64,000 nucleotides of DNA from Clostridia bacterium (GTDB taxonomy: Bacteria > Bacillota > Clostridia > Peptostreptococcales > Acidaminobacteraceae): assembly GCA_018399635.1 (NCBI GenBank), contig JAGYOH010000002.1, forward strand, positions 110,297-174,296. Reading direction: 5' to 3'. The position numbers and the translations under genes were made by a program. Below, in pieces: positions 51,057-60,500 of the stretch. Each line of letters opens with the position of its first letter. The stretch's first letter is position 1. The notes under the pieces are model-generated. The model did not search any database. It was given only the letters and a program-made list of their open reading frames with translations, and was not told where the DNA came from.

Positions 51057-52879
51057 AGTCCAACACCTCCCAGAGTGACGACGGCCACAATCACGGTGAT
51101 CCAGAAGACAGTGACCCCCGGCTTGTGACTGAAAAACAGCGCGTTGACCATGAGCCCCGCTTCATGGCCCTTGTAGGCGAGGGCCATCAGGAAATCCTCA
51201 ACGGAGGGGTGCCTGGCATAGAGCCTTTCAAAGGGAGCATAGAAGGCGCTGCCGTAATGATAAAGTTCCGGTGTGTAGATGAATTCCGCCGAGGTGTAGG
51301 TATCCATCAGACCCACCCGGCGACTCTTCTGCATCAGCATGAAGATCACCAGGGCGATGAGGAAGCCGAAGCCGAAGACCATGAAGACGTTGAGGGTATT
51401 GAGGACCCCGTTTACGGCAAGGATGCTGTTCCCCGACATCATCACGGGTTCAATCCCGGCAGCCACCTGAATCTGACCGATGATCCCAAGAATCCATCCG
51501 GGCAGGACCCCGAAGAAAAGGATCAGGACCATGAGGATGGTCATGGGGATTTTCATCAGCAGGGGGGCGCTGGCCAGCTCTTCGTGCCTGGGTGCGAGCT
51601 GGCCCAGAAATACCGCCGCCAAGGGTCTGAAGACGTAGAGGAAGGAACCGATGGAGCCGAAGAAGGCCGCCAGGGCCATGAACATCAGACCCTGGTCCGC
51701 AAGCCCCTGGATGATCAGCCATTTTGAAACGAATCCGCCCATGGGGGGGATCCCCGCCAGGGAGATGATGGCGATCAGGTAGGTGAGATAGGTCAGGGGC
51801 ATCCGGTGGATCATCCCGCCCAGCTCTGAAATTTTCGTGGTCCCGGTGCGATGGGCCACCACGGCGATGGCCAGGAAGGCGGCCGCGGAGGCGATGGCGT
51901 GATTGAAGAGGTGCATCATGCTCCCGGCAAAGGCGAGCTGGTCCATCAAGAGGATGCCGATGAGGATGTAGCCGCCGTTGGCCACGGAGGAGTAGGCGAT
52001 GAGCTTCTTGGCGTCATCCTGTTTGATGGCCATCAAGGTCCCGAGGACGATGCTGACGGCCCCGAGAATCATGAGGGCATAGATCTGGATGGGGATGCCC
52101 ATGACCGTCAGGCTTCCCTTGAAGGCCTCGTAGGCCGGAAGAATCCCCACGCTCATGTAGGCGATGAAGGCCCCCATCTTGACCAGTCCCCCGGAAAGCA
52201 CCGGTGAAAAGGTATGGGGGGCGCTGCCGTGGGCCAGGGGCAGCCAGATGTGGAAGGGGAAAATCCCGATTTTAGTCAATCCCGCCATGATGAAAATGAA
52301 GAAAATGACCGTGGCCAGGACCGGATCGTTCTTCAGGGGAGCAAAGGCCCCCTGGATGTCCAGGGTCCCGGAAATCCTGTGCAGCAGCATGATTCCGTAA
52401 AGGGTGGCCATGGAACCGATGGTGCTGATGGTGTAGTAGACCACCGCCGCCCGACGGGACTTGCCCATGGGGACGATGAAGGTGGAGGACCAGACCACGA
52501 TTTCCCAGAAGATGAAGAGGGTGATGAGGTCCTTGGCGAAGAAGAGACCCACGGTTCCCCCCAGGGAAAAGAGATAGAGGAAGTTGTAGCTGCCGGGATA
52601 GATCATTTTATCCATCCAGTAACTGTTGAAGAAGGCGGTCATGGCGTAGACCAGGACCATGACCCCTGAAAAATACCAGCCGATGGTGGTGACCTCGAAT
52701 CCCATGAAAAGGATGGTGAATTCACTGCCGATCTCGCCCCGCCCCAGAAGCAGCAGGACCAGGGCGCCCAGTGAAAAGAGCACCGTGGCGTAGGCGCCGG
52801 CTTTCAGGTCCGCCTTGGAAACCAGATAGGCGGTGACGGCTCCCAGGAACATCAGGACGATCAAAATATCGAAAGTCAT
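51053..52879 (-). CDS. antiporter-like subunit (MrpD/NuoL-M family), second copy (H')
   Basis: A 608-residue membrane protein of the proton/Na+ antiporter family with about 14-16 helices. Key residues are visible: the helix-5 Glu in FIFWEIVVWSS and the helix-7 Lys in AGLTKIGIFPFHIWLP, with HGSAPHTFSPVLSGGLVKMGAFIAYM in the following half-helix. This second antiporter subunit beside MbxM is the hallmark of Mbx/Mbs gene clusters rather than Mbh hydrogenases. It should translocate cations. Ends 3 bp inside the NuoH-like gene. Confidence 0.9.
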   Translation of the reverse strand: MTFDILIVLMFLGAVTAYLVSKADLKAGAYATVLFSLGALVLLLLGRGEIGSEFTILFMGFEVTTIGWYFSGVMVLVYAMTAFFNSYWMDKMIYPGSYNFLYLFSLGGTVGLFFAKDLITLFIFWEIVVWSSTFIVPMGKSRRAAVVYYTISTIGSMATLYGIMLLHRISGTLDIQGAFAPLKNDPVLATVIFFIFIMAGLTKIGIFPFHIWLPLAHGSAPHTFSPVLSGGLVKMGAFIAYMSVGILPAYEAFKGSLTVMGIPIQIYALMILGAVSIVLGTLMAIKQDDAKKLIAYSSVANGGYILIGILLMDQLAFAGSMMHLFNHAIASAAAFLAIAVVAHRTGTTKISELGGMIHRMPLTYLTYLIAIISLAGIPPMGGFVSKWLIIQGLADQGLMFMALAAFFGSIGSFLYVFRPLAAVFLGQLAPRHEELASAPLLMKIPMTILMVLILFFGVLPGWILGIIGQIQVAAGIEPVMMSGNSILAVNGVLNTLNVFMVFGFGFLIALVIFMLMQKSRRVGLMDTYTSAEFIYTPELYHYGSAFYAPFERLYARHPSVEDFLMALAYKGHEAGLMVNALFFSHKPGVTVFWITVIVAVVTLGGVGL

Positions 52880-54313
52880 TTACTGACCTCCTTTCAAGTC
52901 AAAGAGATAGACCGGAGTCGTTTCATCCAACAGACGGCCTGACTCAGAAAGGTTGTTCTGGATCATCCCCGGCATGAGGCCTCCGACAAGAAGCACCGCC
53001 GAAAGAACCACGATTCCCATGACCCTGGCCCTTTGAATCTCAAGAGGCGCTTTGGTCGCATGGGACTCGTGGGAAACCAGGCCTTCTTCACCCGGCATCC
53101 ACAGTTTCACCAGGAGCCGGATCAGATAGGTTCCTTCGATGACGGTCCCCAGGAGAATCACCCCGGGCAACCAGTAGTTGTCGAGGCTGAAAACCCCGAA
53201 GAGCAGGTTGATTTTGGAAACAAATCCGTAGAAGAGGGGCATCCCGATCAGGGACAGACCGGCGATGGTGAAGGCGACTCCCGCCAGCTTGTGCCTGGCG
53301 AAGGCCCCCTGCAGGGCTTCGGCATCGTCTGTTCCCGTGGTATCCGCCATTTGACCGGCAACGGTGAAGAGGACCGCCTTGGACAGAATGTTGTTGAACA
53401 ACTGCATCACTGCAGGAAATACCAGGCCGCTGAGAAACAGGGTGACGATGAGTCCCGACTGGCCGATGCTTGAGTAAAGCAGGATTTCTCTGATTCTGGT
53501 CTTGCTCAGGGCGGCAAGTTCCCCCGCGATGAGGGTCAGGGCCCCGAGCAGCAGCAGCAGGGTCTTGAGATAGGCTCCCAGGGGAATGACCTGGGCGAAG
53601 ATTCTTCCGAAAACCAGCAGCATGGCTCCGGCGTATACGGCAGAAAAGAGGGGACCCACGAGACTGTCGCTGTTGCCGTAAACCCCTCTTACCCAGCCGT
53701 TGAAGGGCAGGATCTTCACCTCGACGCCGAGACCGATGAAAATGAGAAGGCTGGGAATCACCAGCTGGGAGGTGTCCGCCGTGGCCATTTTGAGACTGAG
53801 GTCCGCCATGTTGAGAGAACCGAAAACCGCATAGAGGAGTATCAGTCCGAAAAGGTACAGCCCGGAACCCAGGGTCCCCAGGACCAGGTAGTTGAAGGAG
53901 TGCTGGTACTGTCTTGAGGAGGCGGACAGGATATAGGCCGTGATGGCGGTGATTTCCAGAAAGACGAAAAGGTTGAAGAGGTCCCCGGTCAGCAGGAGGC
54001 CGTTGAGACCCGCCAGGGCCACCAGAAGCACCGTGGCGTTTTCACCGATCTTGTCCAGACTCATCAGGGTGATGAGGAGAAACAAGCCGTTGATGACCAG
54101 CAGTCCCAAAAAGGCATAGTCATCCAGGACAAGATTGATGCCGAAGGGCGGTTTGAATCCTCCGATGAGGTACTCACCCTTGCCGAGGGTCAAGACCAGA
54201 CCGGCGTTGACCAGGGCGCCGAAAACCAGCAGATTGTTCCTGTAGCCCTTGTAGAGAATCGAAACAAAGGCCAGCAGAAGGGGTATCGCAATCAGAAGTA
54301 CCGGATTAATCAT
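52880..54313 (-). CDS. mbxH: antiporter-like subunit (MrpD/NuoN family), first copy (H)
   Basis: A 477-residue antiporter-like subunit with about 14 helices. The helix-5 Glu lies in NLFVFLEITAITAYIL and the helix-7 Lys in GLGVEVKILPFNGWVRGVYG. It corresponds to MrpD/MbhH. Together with the H' subunit it gives two ion channels per complex. It abuts H' without a gap and overlaps the MnhC-like gene by 8 bp. Confidence 0.92.
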   Translation of the reverse strand: MINPVLLIAIPLLLAFVSILYKGYRNNLLVFGALVNAGLVLTLGKGEYLIGGFKPPFGINLVLDDYAFLGLLVINGLFLLITLMSLDKIGENATVLLVALAGLNGLLLTGDLFNLFVFLEITAITAYILSASSRQYQHSFNYLVLGTLGSGLYLFGLILLYAVFGSLNMADLSLKMATADTSQLVIPSLLIFIGLGVEVKILPFNGWVRGVYGNSDSLVGPLFSAVYAGAMLLVFGRIFAQVIPLGAYLKTLLLLLGALTLIAGELAALSKTRIREILLYSSIGQSGLIVTLFLSGLVFPAVMQLFNNILSKAVLFTVAGQMADTTGTDDAEALQGAFARHKLAGVAFTIAGLSLIGMPLFYGFVSKINLLFGVFSLDNYWLPGVILLGTVIEGTYLIRLLVKLWMPGEEGLVSHESHATKAPLEIQRARVMGIVVLSAVLLVGGLMPGMIQNNLSESGRLLDETTPVYLFDLKGGQ

Positions 54314-54650
54314 TGATGCCCCCTCCTATCTCTTCGATATTCAAGGTGCCGTGTTTCATGTAGATGCGTCGGGCGAAGGCCAGCCCTAGAGCCGTGGTGC
54401 CGAGACCGATGACGATGGCCGTCAGGACCAGGGCCTGGGGCAGGGGATCCACAAAAACCAGGCCGCTGTGGTTGTTTACCGAGGTCAGGATAGGGGCCAC
54501 GCCCTCTCTGACAAAACCCACCGAGATGATGAATACGTTGAGACCCAGTTCAAAGACATTGAGGGAGACGATGATTTTAATGAGATTGGTTTCGGTCAGA
54601 AGACCGTAAATCCCGATCAGGATCAGGAGAATGCCTGCATATTGAATCAT
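54306..54650 (-). CDS. mbxG: MnhC/NuoK-like subunit
   Basis: A 114-residue, three-helix subunit: IQYAGILLILIGIYGLLTETNLIKIIVSLNVFELGLNVFIISVG, with the NuoK-type conserved Glu in NVFELGLNVF, then PLPQALVLTAIVIGLGTTALGLAFA. It packs beside the antiporter-like subunits. Its 3' end overlaps the mbxH-type gene. Confidence 0.92.
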   Translation of the reverse strand: MIQYAGILLILIGIYGLLTETNLIKIIVSLNVFELGLNVFIISVGFVREGVAPILTSVNNHSGLVFVDPLPQALVLTAIVIGLGTTALGLAFARRIYMKHGTLNIEEIGGGIND

Positions 54651-54651
54651 C

Positions 54652-55395
54652 CTATTCCACCTCCCCTTTCAAGAAATCCGTGATGATTCCCGTGAGCTCC
54701 GATCCCACCTTGAGACCGACCAGCACATAAACCACCGGAATGATTCCCGCACTGAAAAGAGCGCCGACGGTGCCGGTATTCAAGAAGTTGCTCAGGAAAT
54801 AGCCGGCGAGGGTCAAGCCCACCAGACCCAGCAGCACATACAGGGAACCGGCGATACCCTCCGTCATCTTGAAACCTTCGATTCTGATTCTGAAGGCCTC
54901 GTCGGCAAGATACATCAGTAGTATCGCCGAGGCGATCATGCTGCCGCCGGGGAAGCCTCCCCCGGGAGACAAGTGCCCGTGGATGAAAATGTAGACTCCC
55001 ATGATCAGGATCAGGGGAAAGACCACCTTGGACCCTGTTCTGAGGATGAAGTTCGGTTGATACCTGGACCGCAGTCTCCCCTTGAAGGAGCCGAAGAGGA
55101 TGGACACGCCGAGGGCGGAGAGAAAGAGCACCGTGACTTCGCCCAGGGTGTCAAAGGAACGGTAATTGACGATGATGGAGGTGACCAGGTTGGCGGAACC
55201 GGTTTCAAGGTCCTTGGAAATCCCGTAGACCACCTCCGGATTCTCCCCCGTCACATCCTTGTCGATATAGGCCTGGGAAACTCTCTGGGCCAGGTCGACT
55301 TCCCCGTAGGGTCTGAAACCCTCCATGGCGTAGATTCCCATGAAGAGGAGAGTCCCCACCAGGACCAGCAGAAGCATTGCAAGGGCTTTTTTCAT
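54652..55395 (-). CDS. fused MbhE-like and MnhB/MbhF-like subunit
   Basis: A 247-residue protein joining two modules that are separate in some relatives. Residues ~1-100 contain the MbhE-type segment YRSFDTLGEVTVLFLSALGVSILF. Residues ~118-245 are MnhB-like: GSKVVFPLILIMGVYIFIHGHLSPGGGFPGGSMIASAILLMYLADE, then three further helices. These belong to the Mrp-type cation-translocation part. It overlaps the MbhD-like gene by 4 bp. Confidence 0.86.
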   Translation of the reverse strand: MKKALAMLLLVLVGTLLFMGIYAMEGFRPYGEVDLAQRVSQAYIDKDVTGENPEVVYGISKDLETGSANLVTSIIVNYRSFDTLGEVTVLFLSALGVSILFGSFKGRLRSRYQPNFILRTGSKVVFPLILIMGVYIFIHGHLSPGGGFPGGSMIASAILLMYLADEAFRIRIEGFKMTEGIAGSLYVLLGLVGLTLAGYFLSNFLNTGTVGALFSAGIIPVVYVLVGLKVGSELTGIITDFLKGEVE

Positions 55396-55646
55396 TCTTT
55401 TTCACCCTCCTTTTTCATGGCGAACAAGGTGAAAAGGAAGACCGCCGTCACAAGACCCGAGCCGATGACCGCCTCCGTGATGGCGACGTCCGGCGCCTTC
55501 ATCAAGGCAAAGCTTGAAACCGTCAACATGCTCAGAATCGACAGATAGATGATCGCGGTAATGAGTTTTTTCGAACTGACGGCCAAAAAGGCGAGAAGTA
55601 CGAGGAGCAGGGCGATGACCCCTTCAACGATGGCGATGCTATTCAT
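55392..55646 (-). CDS. MbhD/DUF4040-like subunit
   Basis: An 84-residue, three-helix protein: IAIVEGVIALLLVLLAFLAVSS, KLITAIIYLSILSMLTVSSFALMKAPDVAITEAVIGSGLVTAVFLFTLFA. The segment APDVAITEAVIG is the MrpA C-terminal/MbhD signature with a conserved Glu. The start at 55646 is used; it overlaps the MnhG-like gene by 8 bp, and a longer frame is not needed. Confidence 0.88.
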   Translation of the reverse strand: MNSIAIVEGVIALLLVLLAFLAVSSKKLITAIIYLSILSMLTVSSFALMKAPDVAITEAVIGSGLVTAVFLFTLFAMKKEGEKE

Positions 55647-55977
55647 CTGTTCCGGCCTCCTTCTCATAAAATCCTTTGAGGTCGTCCACAGAGGTTCCCT
55701 GGTACACCTCGACCCCTGAGTGATATCCCGCCCGGGCAAGGGTGGAACTCCCCACCGGGTTGGTCACGGCGATGAAGACTGCGATCAAAAGCAGTTTCGG
55801 CATCCAGTCGGGGTGCTGGACCCCCACCCCCAGGAGAAGACTCAGGGTCCCCAGGGTGGTGGCCTTGGTGCCGGCCTGGGCGCGGTTGAACAAATCGGGC
55901 ATTCTCAAAATCCCCAATCCGCCGATGGCGTAAAAGAAGGCTCCGACAAGCATGAGTCCGTAAGAAATGATCATCAT
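55639..55977 (-). CDS. mbxC: MnhG-like subunit
   Basis: A 112-residue, three-helix protein. LMLVGAFFYAIGGLGILRMPDLFNRAQAGTKATTLGTLSLLLGV is the MnhG/MrpG signature. It overlaps MnhF by 4 bp. Part of the Mrp-like sodium-translocation module. Confidence 0.92.
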   Translation of the reverse strand: MMIISYGLMLVGAFFYAIGGLGILRMPDLFNRAQAGTKATTLGTLSLLLGVGVQHPDWMPKLLLIAVFIAVTNPVGSSTLARAGYHSGVEVYQGTSVDDLKGFYEKEAGTDE

Positions 55978-56225
55978 GAGCGGCCCTCCAGATATCTGGC
56001 GAAAACGATGGTTTCCAGAAAAGCCAGAATCGCATAGACAATCGCGATATCCAGGTAGAGTTCATTGTCGAAGACCAGGGCGAAGACCACGATGGATCCT
56101 GATATGATGATGTTCATGGTGTCCAGACTGAGGACCCTGTCAAAGTCGCTCGGCCCCCTTAAAAGTCTGATCAGGCCAAAGAGCAGGCCCAGGCCGATGA
56201 GGATGAAAACAAGGGCGTCCATCAT
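55974..56225 (-). CDS. mbxB: MnhF-like subunit
   Basis: An 83-residue, three-helix protein: LVFILIGLGLLFGLIRLLRGPSDFDRVLSLDTMNIIISGSIVVFAL, then YLDIAIVYAILAFLETIVFARYLEG, matching MnhF/MrpF. It overlaps MnhE by 4 bp. Confidence 0.92.
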   Translation of the reverse strand: MMDALVFILIGLGLLFGLIRLLRGPSDFDRVLSLDTMNIIISGSIVVFALVFDNELYLDIAIVYAILAFLETIVFARYLEGRS

Positions 56226-56707
56226 TTGAAAATCCCCCCCAGAATTCCTTCAAAGGGGCCGGAGATCTGCTCCCCGCGCTCCTCCTCGGTCTCCCCCTTC
56301 ACATCGATCCAATGGATGTAAAGATGGTCCTCGTCCCCGTCCACCGAGAGAGTTCCCGGTGTCAAGGTGATGGAATTGGCCAAGGCCAGCCTCCCGTAAT
56401 CCCCCTTGATGCCGGTGGGGATTCTGACAAATCCGGGATTGATGGGCAGCCGAGGGCTCAAGACCCTGAAGGCCACATCAATGTTGGCCTTGATGAGTTC
56501 CCAAAGAAAAACCGGAACATACACCAGCAAAAACCTCAATGCCCCGATGATACTGCCGGGCCCAAAGGAATAGTCGAGACTTTTTAAGATGATCCCCGCT
56601 ATCACCATGGCCACCACGGCCCCGAGAACAAGCTCGGCCGGGTCAAAGCCCGTAAGCATTACCCACGGGATGAACATGATAACTGTCGTGCCAATGAATT
56701 TACTCAC
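56222..56707 (-). CDS. mbxA: MnhE-like subunit
   Basis: A 161-residue protein: two hydrophobic segments near 5-45, then the MnhE core LVYVPVFLWELIKANIDVAFRVLSPRLPINPGFVRIPTGIKGDYGRLALANSITLTPGTLSVD. First structural gene of the complex. It overlaps the 3' end of the ArsR-family gene by 4 bp. Confidence 0.92.
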   Translation of the reverse strand: MSKFIGTTVIMFIPWVMLTGFDPAELVLGAVVAMVIAGIILKSLDYSFGPGSIIGALRFLLVYVPVFLWELIKANIDVAFRVLSPRLPINPGFVRIPTGIKGDYGRLALANSITLTPGTLSVDGDEDHLYIHWIDVKGETEEERGEQISGPFEGILGGIFK

Positions 56708-57021
56708 TCTGATCCTCCTTCCAAGGCTTCTATATTGGTCATCAATAAATCAATGATCCCCTTGGTTTCTTCGTTGATAATGGTGTATTGTACTTCAAGG
56801 CCGTTTCTGGTTCCCTCCACCACGCCGGAAGCCCTCAATCTGGAAAGGTGCCTGGAGACGGTGGATTGAGGAAGCTCAAGTTTTTCAATAAGGTGGGACA
56901 CATTGCAATCGCCGGTGTTTTTCAAACAGGCCAGGATGCACAGACGAACAGGATGGGCTATGGCCTTGAGAATTTCCGCACTCTCCTCAAGATACTTGTG
57001 CCGTATCAATCGATCTTCCAT
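56704..57021 (-). CDS. ArsR-family transcriptional regulator with three cysteines
   Basis: A 105-residue winged-helix repressor, starting at the ATG at 57021 (AGGGGGTGA upstream); the GTG at 57033 lies inside the ribosome site. The DNA-binding part is clear: AIAHPVRLCILACLKNTGDCNVSHLIEKLELPQSTVSRHLSRLRASGVV. Cysteines fall at about 28, 32 and 39; only the first of the alpha-3 metal cysteines of ArsR/SmtB is kept. Such cysteine sets can sense metals, redox state or persulfide; the archaeal regulator SurR, also ArsR-type, controls Mbh/Mbx genes through a redox CxxC. By position it should control the Mbx-type operon it heads. Confidence 0.85.
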   Translation of the reverse strand: MEDRLIRHKYLEESAEILKAIAHPVRLCILACLKNTGDCNVSHLIEKLELPQSTVSRHLSRLRASGVVEGTRNGLEVQYTIINEETKGIIDLLMTNIEALEGGSE

Positions 57022-57047
57022 TTCACGCTTCACCCCCTAGTCATTGA

Positions 57048-57067
57048 ATATTCTTATATCTGAATAT
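57048..57067 (-). promoter_or_regulatory. AT-rich inverted repeat, possible ArsR operator
   Basis: ATATTC and GAATAT arms (6 bp, 8-nt spacer) lie in an AT-rich stretch just downstream of the -10 (57084-57089) and before the arsR start. ArsR-family repressors often bind such sites next to their own promoter. Base-level binding is untested. Confidence 0.4.
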
Positions 57068-57083
57068 AGCAATATATAAATAC

Positions 57084-57113
57084 ATGATAGCATAGCCATA
57101 TCCGTGAATACAA
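57084..57113 (-). promoter_or_regulatory. promoter of the arsR-Mbx operon
   Basis: On the minus strand TTGTAT (57108-57113) and TATCAT (57084-57089) are 18 nt apart, with TGC before the -10 (extended form). It is the best promoter upstream of the operon. Confidence 0.6.
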
Positions 57114-57181
57114 ACCACCAGGAAGTAATTTTTCTTTTTTGCTGGATTAATTTTGTCCCGTCCGCCGTATACAATAAACAC

Positions 57182-57215
57182 AAAAAAACCTCCAGCCGCA
57201 AGGACGGTCTGAAGG
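57182..57215 (-). terminator. intrinsic terminator downstream of the hybrid sensor gene
   Basis: On the minus strand CCTTCAGACCG and CGGCTGGAGG pair (one mismatch) around TCCTTG, followed by seven T. It ends the 6.1-kb sensor transcript and isolates the Mbx operon. Confidence 0.65.
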
Positions 57216-57594
57216 GGATCGCTTTTTCATAAATATTTGGATTCTATAATATTTAGTGTTGGTGACTAATCGCCTCTCCAGTGATCTGGTCATCTTGGGA
57301 GGGACTCGATTTCATGCCTCAGTTTTTTTATCCTGAACAGCCTTCATCGCCGCCAGATTCAGTGCCATTTTCCTTCAATAATCGATCAACCGGTGCCGTG
57401 AAAGGATGGGAATTCAATTGGAGACCTCACCCTTGCCGGCATCCTGCCGGTCCCATCAAGCCGCCACCGTGAACCTCACCGGCCAGATTCTGACTTGCCC
57501 TCCCATCGGCCCCATTAGCGGATGACAGGGCCCGGTACTTTCCATGATGATTTCCATAGGGCCGGCGTCACGGTCCCTCATGACAAGAACCGGC

Positions 57595-60500
57595 TTATTG
57601 CGCCAGTCTTGACCGGACTTGACGCAATTCCTGTATGAACTCCGGGAAAACCTTCAGCAGGGTCTTCAGATGCCTCTGCAGCCCTTGACCGTCTTCGTGT
57701 TCGGCCGACTCTTCCATCATTTTCAAGAGTTGAAGGACTTCCGACGCCTGATAGATCGAGACACCGCCCGCAAACCGGTGGATGATTCTGGCGACCTCTG
57801 AAAAATGCCGGCTGGTCATGCCACCCTCACCGTCCACCGAGGCCCCTTCCTCCAGCCTGACTACCGCCGCTTCCAGGCTCTGAAGTCCACTCCGGTACTC
57901 CCTCATGAAATCATCGAGAATTTCCAGGACCACCTCTTTGCCGAAGAGCCCGGCCTCTTCCAGGAAAAGGCTTTGATCCATCCAGGCTTTCTCAATCGAG
58001 GGATTCCGGGATGCCCTTCGATCCCCATCCCTTTCCCCTCCTCGGGTCTCCCCGGGTGAGTTCGAGCCCGAAACCGCCCCCTTGAGAGCCTCGAAAAGCC
58101 GCTTCTCATCCACCGGTTTTGAGAGGTAGTCGTCCATCCCCGCCGCCAGCAACTGTTCCCGATCACCGGTGATGGCCGCCGCCGTCAAGGCGATGATCGG
58201 TGTATGGCCCCCCCGGAGGCTTTCTCTGGCGCGAACCGCCTGGGTGGTCTCGATGCCGTCCAGAACCGGCATGTTCTTGTCCATCAGGATGCAATCATAG
58301 GTGTTTGAAGACAGGGCATCCAGCACCTTTTGCCCGTCAGTCACCAGGGTCACCCGGCAACCGAAGTATTCCAGAATGGCTCTGATGTATTTCCGACTCA
58401 GAGGATTGTCCTCAGCCACCAGAACACGGGCACCCGCAAGACCGTTGCGGTTCAATGTCCGGGAAGCTTTTCCCCGAGCCGGGGAAATCCACTGGTCGGC
58501 TTCGACCCTTTTCAAGACAAGCTCGCATCTGAAAGCACTTCCCTCTCCAGGGACACTTTCGACTTGGATCCTCCCCCCCATCAGGGCAACCAGTTTCTTC
58601 GTGATTGAAAGCCCCAGTCCCGTGCCGCCGTATTTTCTCGCCGTATCGGAATCGGCCTGGACGAATTCCTCGAAAATCTTCTCCAGCTGGTCTTGAGGGA
58701 TGCCAATGCCGGTGTCCCTCACCTCGATGACCAGCCTGACCTTCCCCTTGTCTGCAAGGCGGTCCACCCCGAGGGTCAGGCCAACCTCCCCTTTTTCGGT
58801 GAACTTGAGGGCGTTGCCCATGAGATTGTTGATGATCTGCTTGATTCTCAGCGGGTCACCCCTGAGGACATCCCCGGTTTCCCCTTCAAGAGACCAACTC
58901 AGCAAAACACCTTTCTCTCCTGCTGCCATATCAAACATGGGAATGATTTCGTCGAGGAGCTCCTTCAAGACAAAGTCCTGCTCCTCCATCTGAATCCGAT
59001 CAGCCTGGATTTTTGAAAAATCCAGAATTTCGTTGATGATTCCAAGAAGGGAATGGGCTGAAGCGATGATCGCTTCAACGGTCTCCTGCTGTTCAGACGA
59101 AAGATCTTCTTTCAGAAACAGATTGGCCATGCCGACGATGCCGTGGAGGGGCGTCCGCACCTCGTGGCTCATATTGGCGAGAAAAATATCCTTGGTCCGG
59201 TTGGCCTCTTCAAGATGCTTGTTGCCGGCTTCGAGCTGAAGATTCTTGCTCACCAGCTGCCCGGTTCTTTCCTCCACCATTTCCTCGAGATTCTGGTACA
59301 ATCTGGCGTTCTCGATTGAAATCGCCAACTGGGAGGCGATGATTTTCAAAACCATGCTGTGATGGGTTTCAAAAGCGCGATCCATCAGTTTGTTCTCTAT
59401 GTAAAGCACCCCCACCATGCTCCGCTTCGACTCTACCGGCATGCACAGGACAGAACCGCTTCCCGGCATTAAAGGCCGGTCGGGCTCAAGATAGGGGGCC
59501 ATTTCTCCGGAATGGCTGACAATGACCTTTTCCTTGGTGTTCATGACATAATTGACGAGCTTTTCCGGGATGTCCGGGTAGGCACTCAGAGGGCGGTCCA
59601 TGGCGACCTCGATCTCTCCCTCGAGAACTTCACCCTCCACCTGCACCCAAAGATCGTCTCCCCTGCCGGCAATGAAGACGGCCCTGCTGGCGCCGACGTT
59701 GTGCAGAACGATCCGAATCATTTTCTGCAGCAGATCCTCCAGGACGATTTCCTCTGAAATGGCCTGGCTGGCATTGATGAGGGTCCTCAAATCAAAGTGT
59801 TGAAAGGATTCGCCGCTCTTCTTCAAACCGGATTCCTGAGGGCTGGAGGCCGCCTCCCTGGTCCTCTTCAGCCGGTCCGCCCTGGCCCGATAGCCCCATT
59901 GCCGATAGCCGTCGATGGCCTTGTCCATGGACAAGGCCGCCTCTTCAACCAGCCCCAGTCCTGACAGGGTCCCGGCCATCAGTTCATAAGCCAGGGCCAC
60001 CTCCGGCAGATAGCCTTCGATCAGACCCGTCTCTATGGCCTCCTCGAAATACCCGGCGGCACTCTCTAGATCCTCTCTCAGGCGGGCCTCCTCCCCCAGA
60101 ATGATCAGCAGTTTGTTGTCGTGGTTTTCCGGCACATCGGCGGCATGGCCTCGAACCTCTGCCAGGTGCTTTTTCATGAGCCTGCGGTACCGCCTGCGGT
60201 CCCCTTTATCAAGGGTCACGGCCTCCATGGACAGATAGATCAGAGCCCCATAAAAATGGTAGACCGGAATGCAGTAGGTGCCATAGCCCCCTTCGATGGA
60301 TTTCTCCATGGCCTCGAGATAATCCAGAGCCAATGGATGTTCCCCCGACAGATAGGCCAGCATCATCTTGTTGAAGTAGACATTGAAGGGTACCGTCAGA
60401 TCCTTCATCTCCCGGAAATAGGCCATGTCCTGGTCTTCATCGAAGGCTTCCCCCCGCAAAATCCACGGCTTCTCATTCCCCTCCAGCATGGACAGGGCCC

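Larger units (their letters stand above)
57034..57594. other. intergenic region upstream of the Mbx-type operon
   Basis: Besides the promoter, operator-like repeat and terminator listed separately, the segment 57216-57594 has no gene I can support. Minus-strand reading frames are short; one of 18 codons (MALNLAAMKAVQDKKTEA, about 57325-57381) has a modest ribosome site but no known relative. It may be a decayed gene. Confidence 0.4.
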
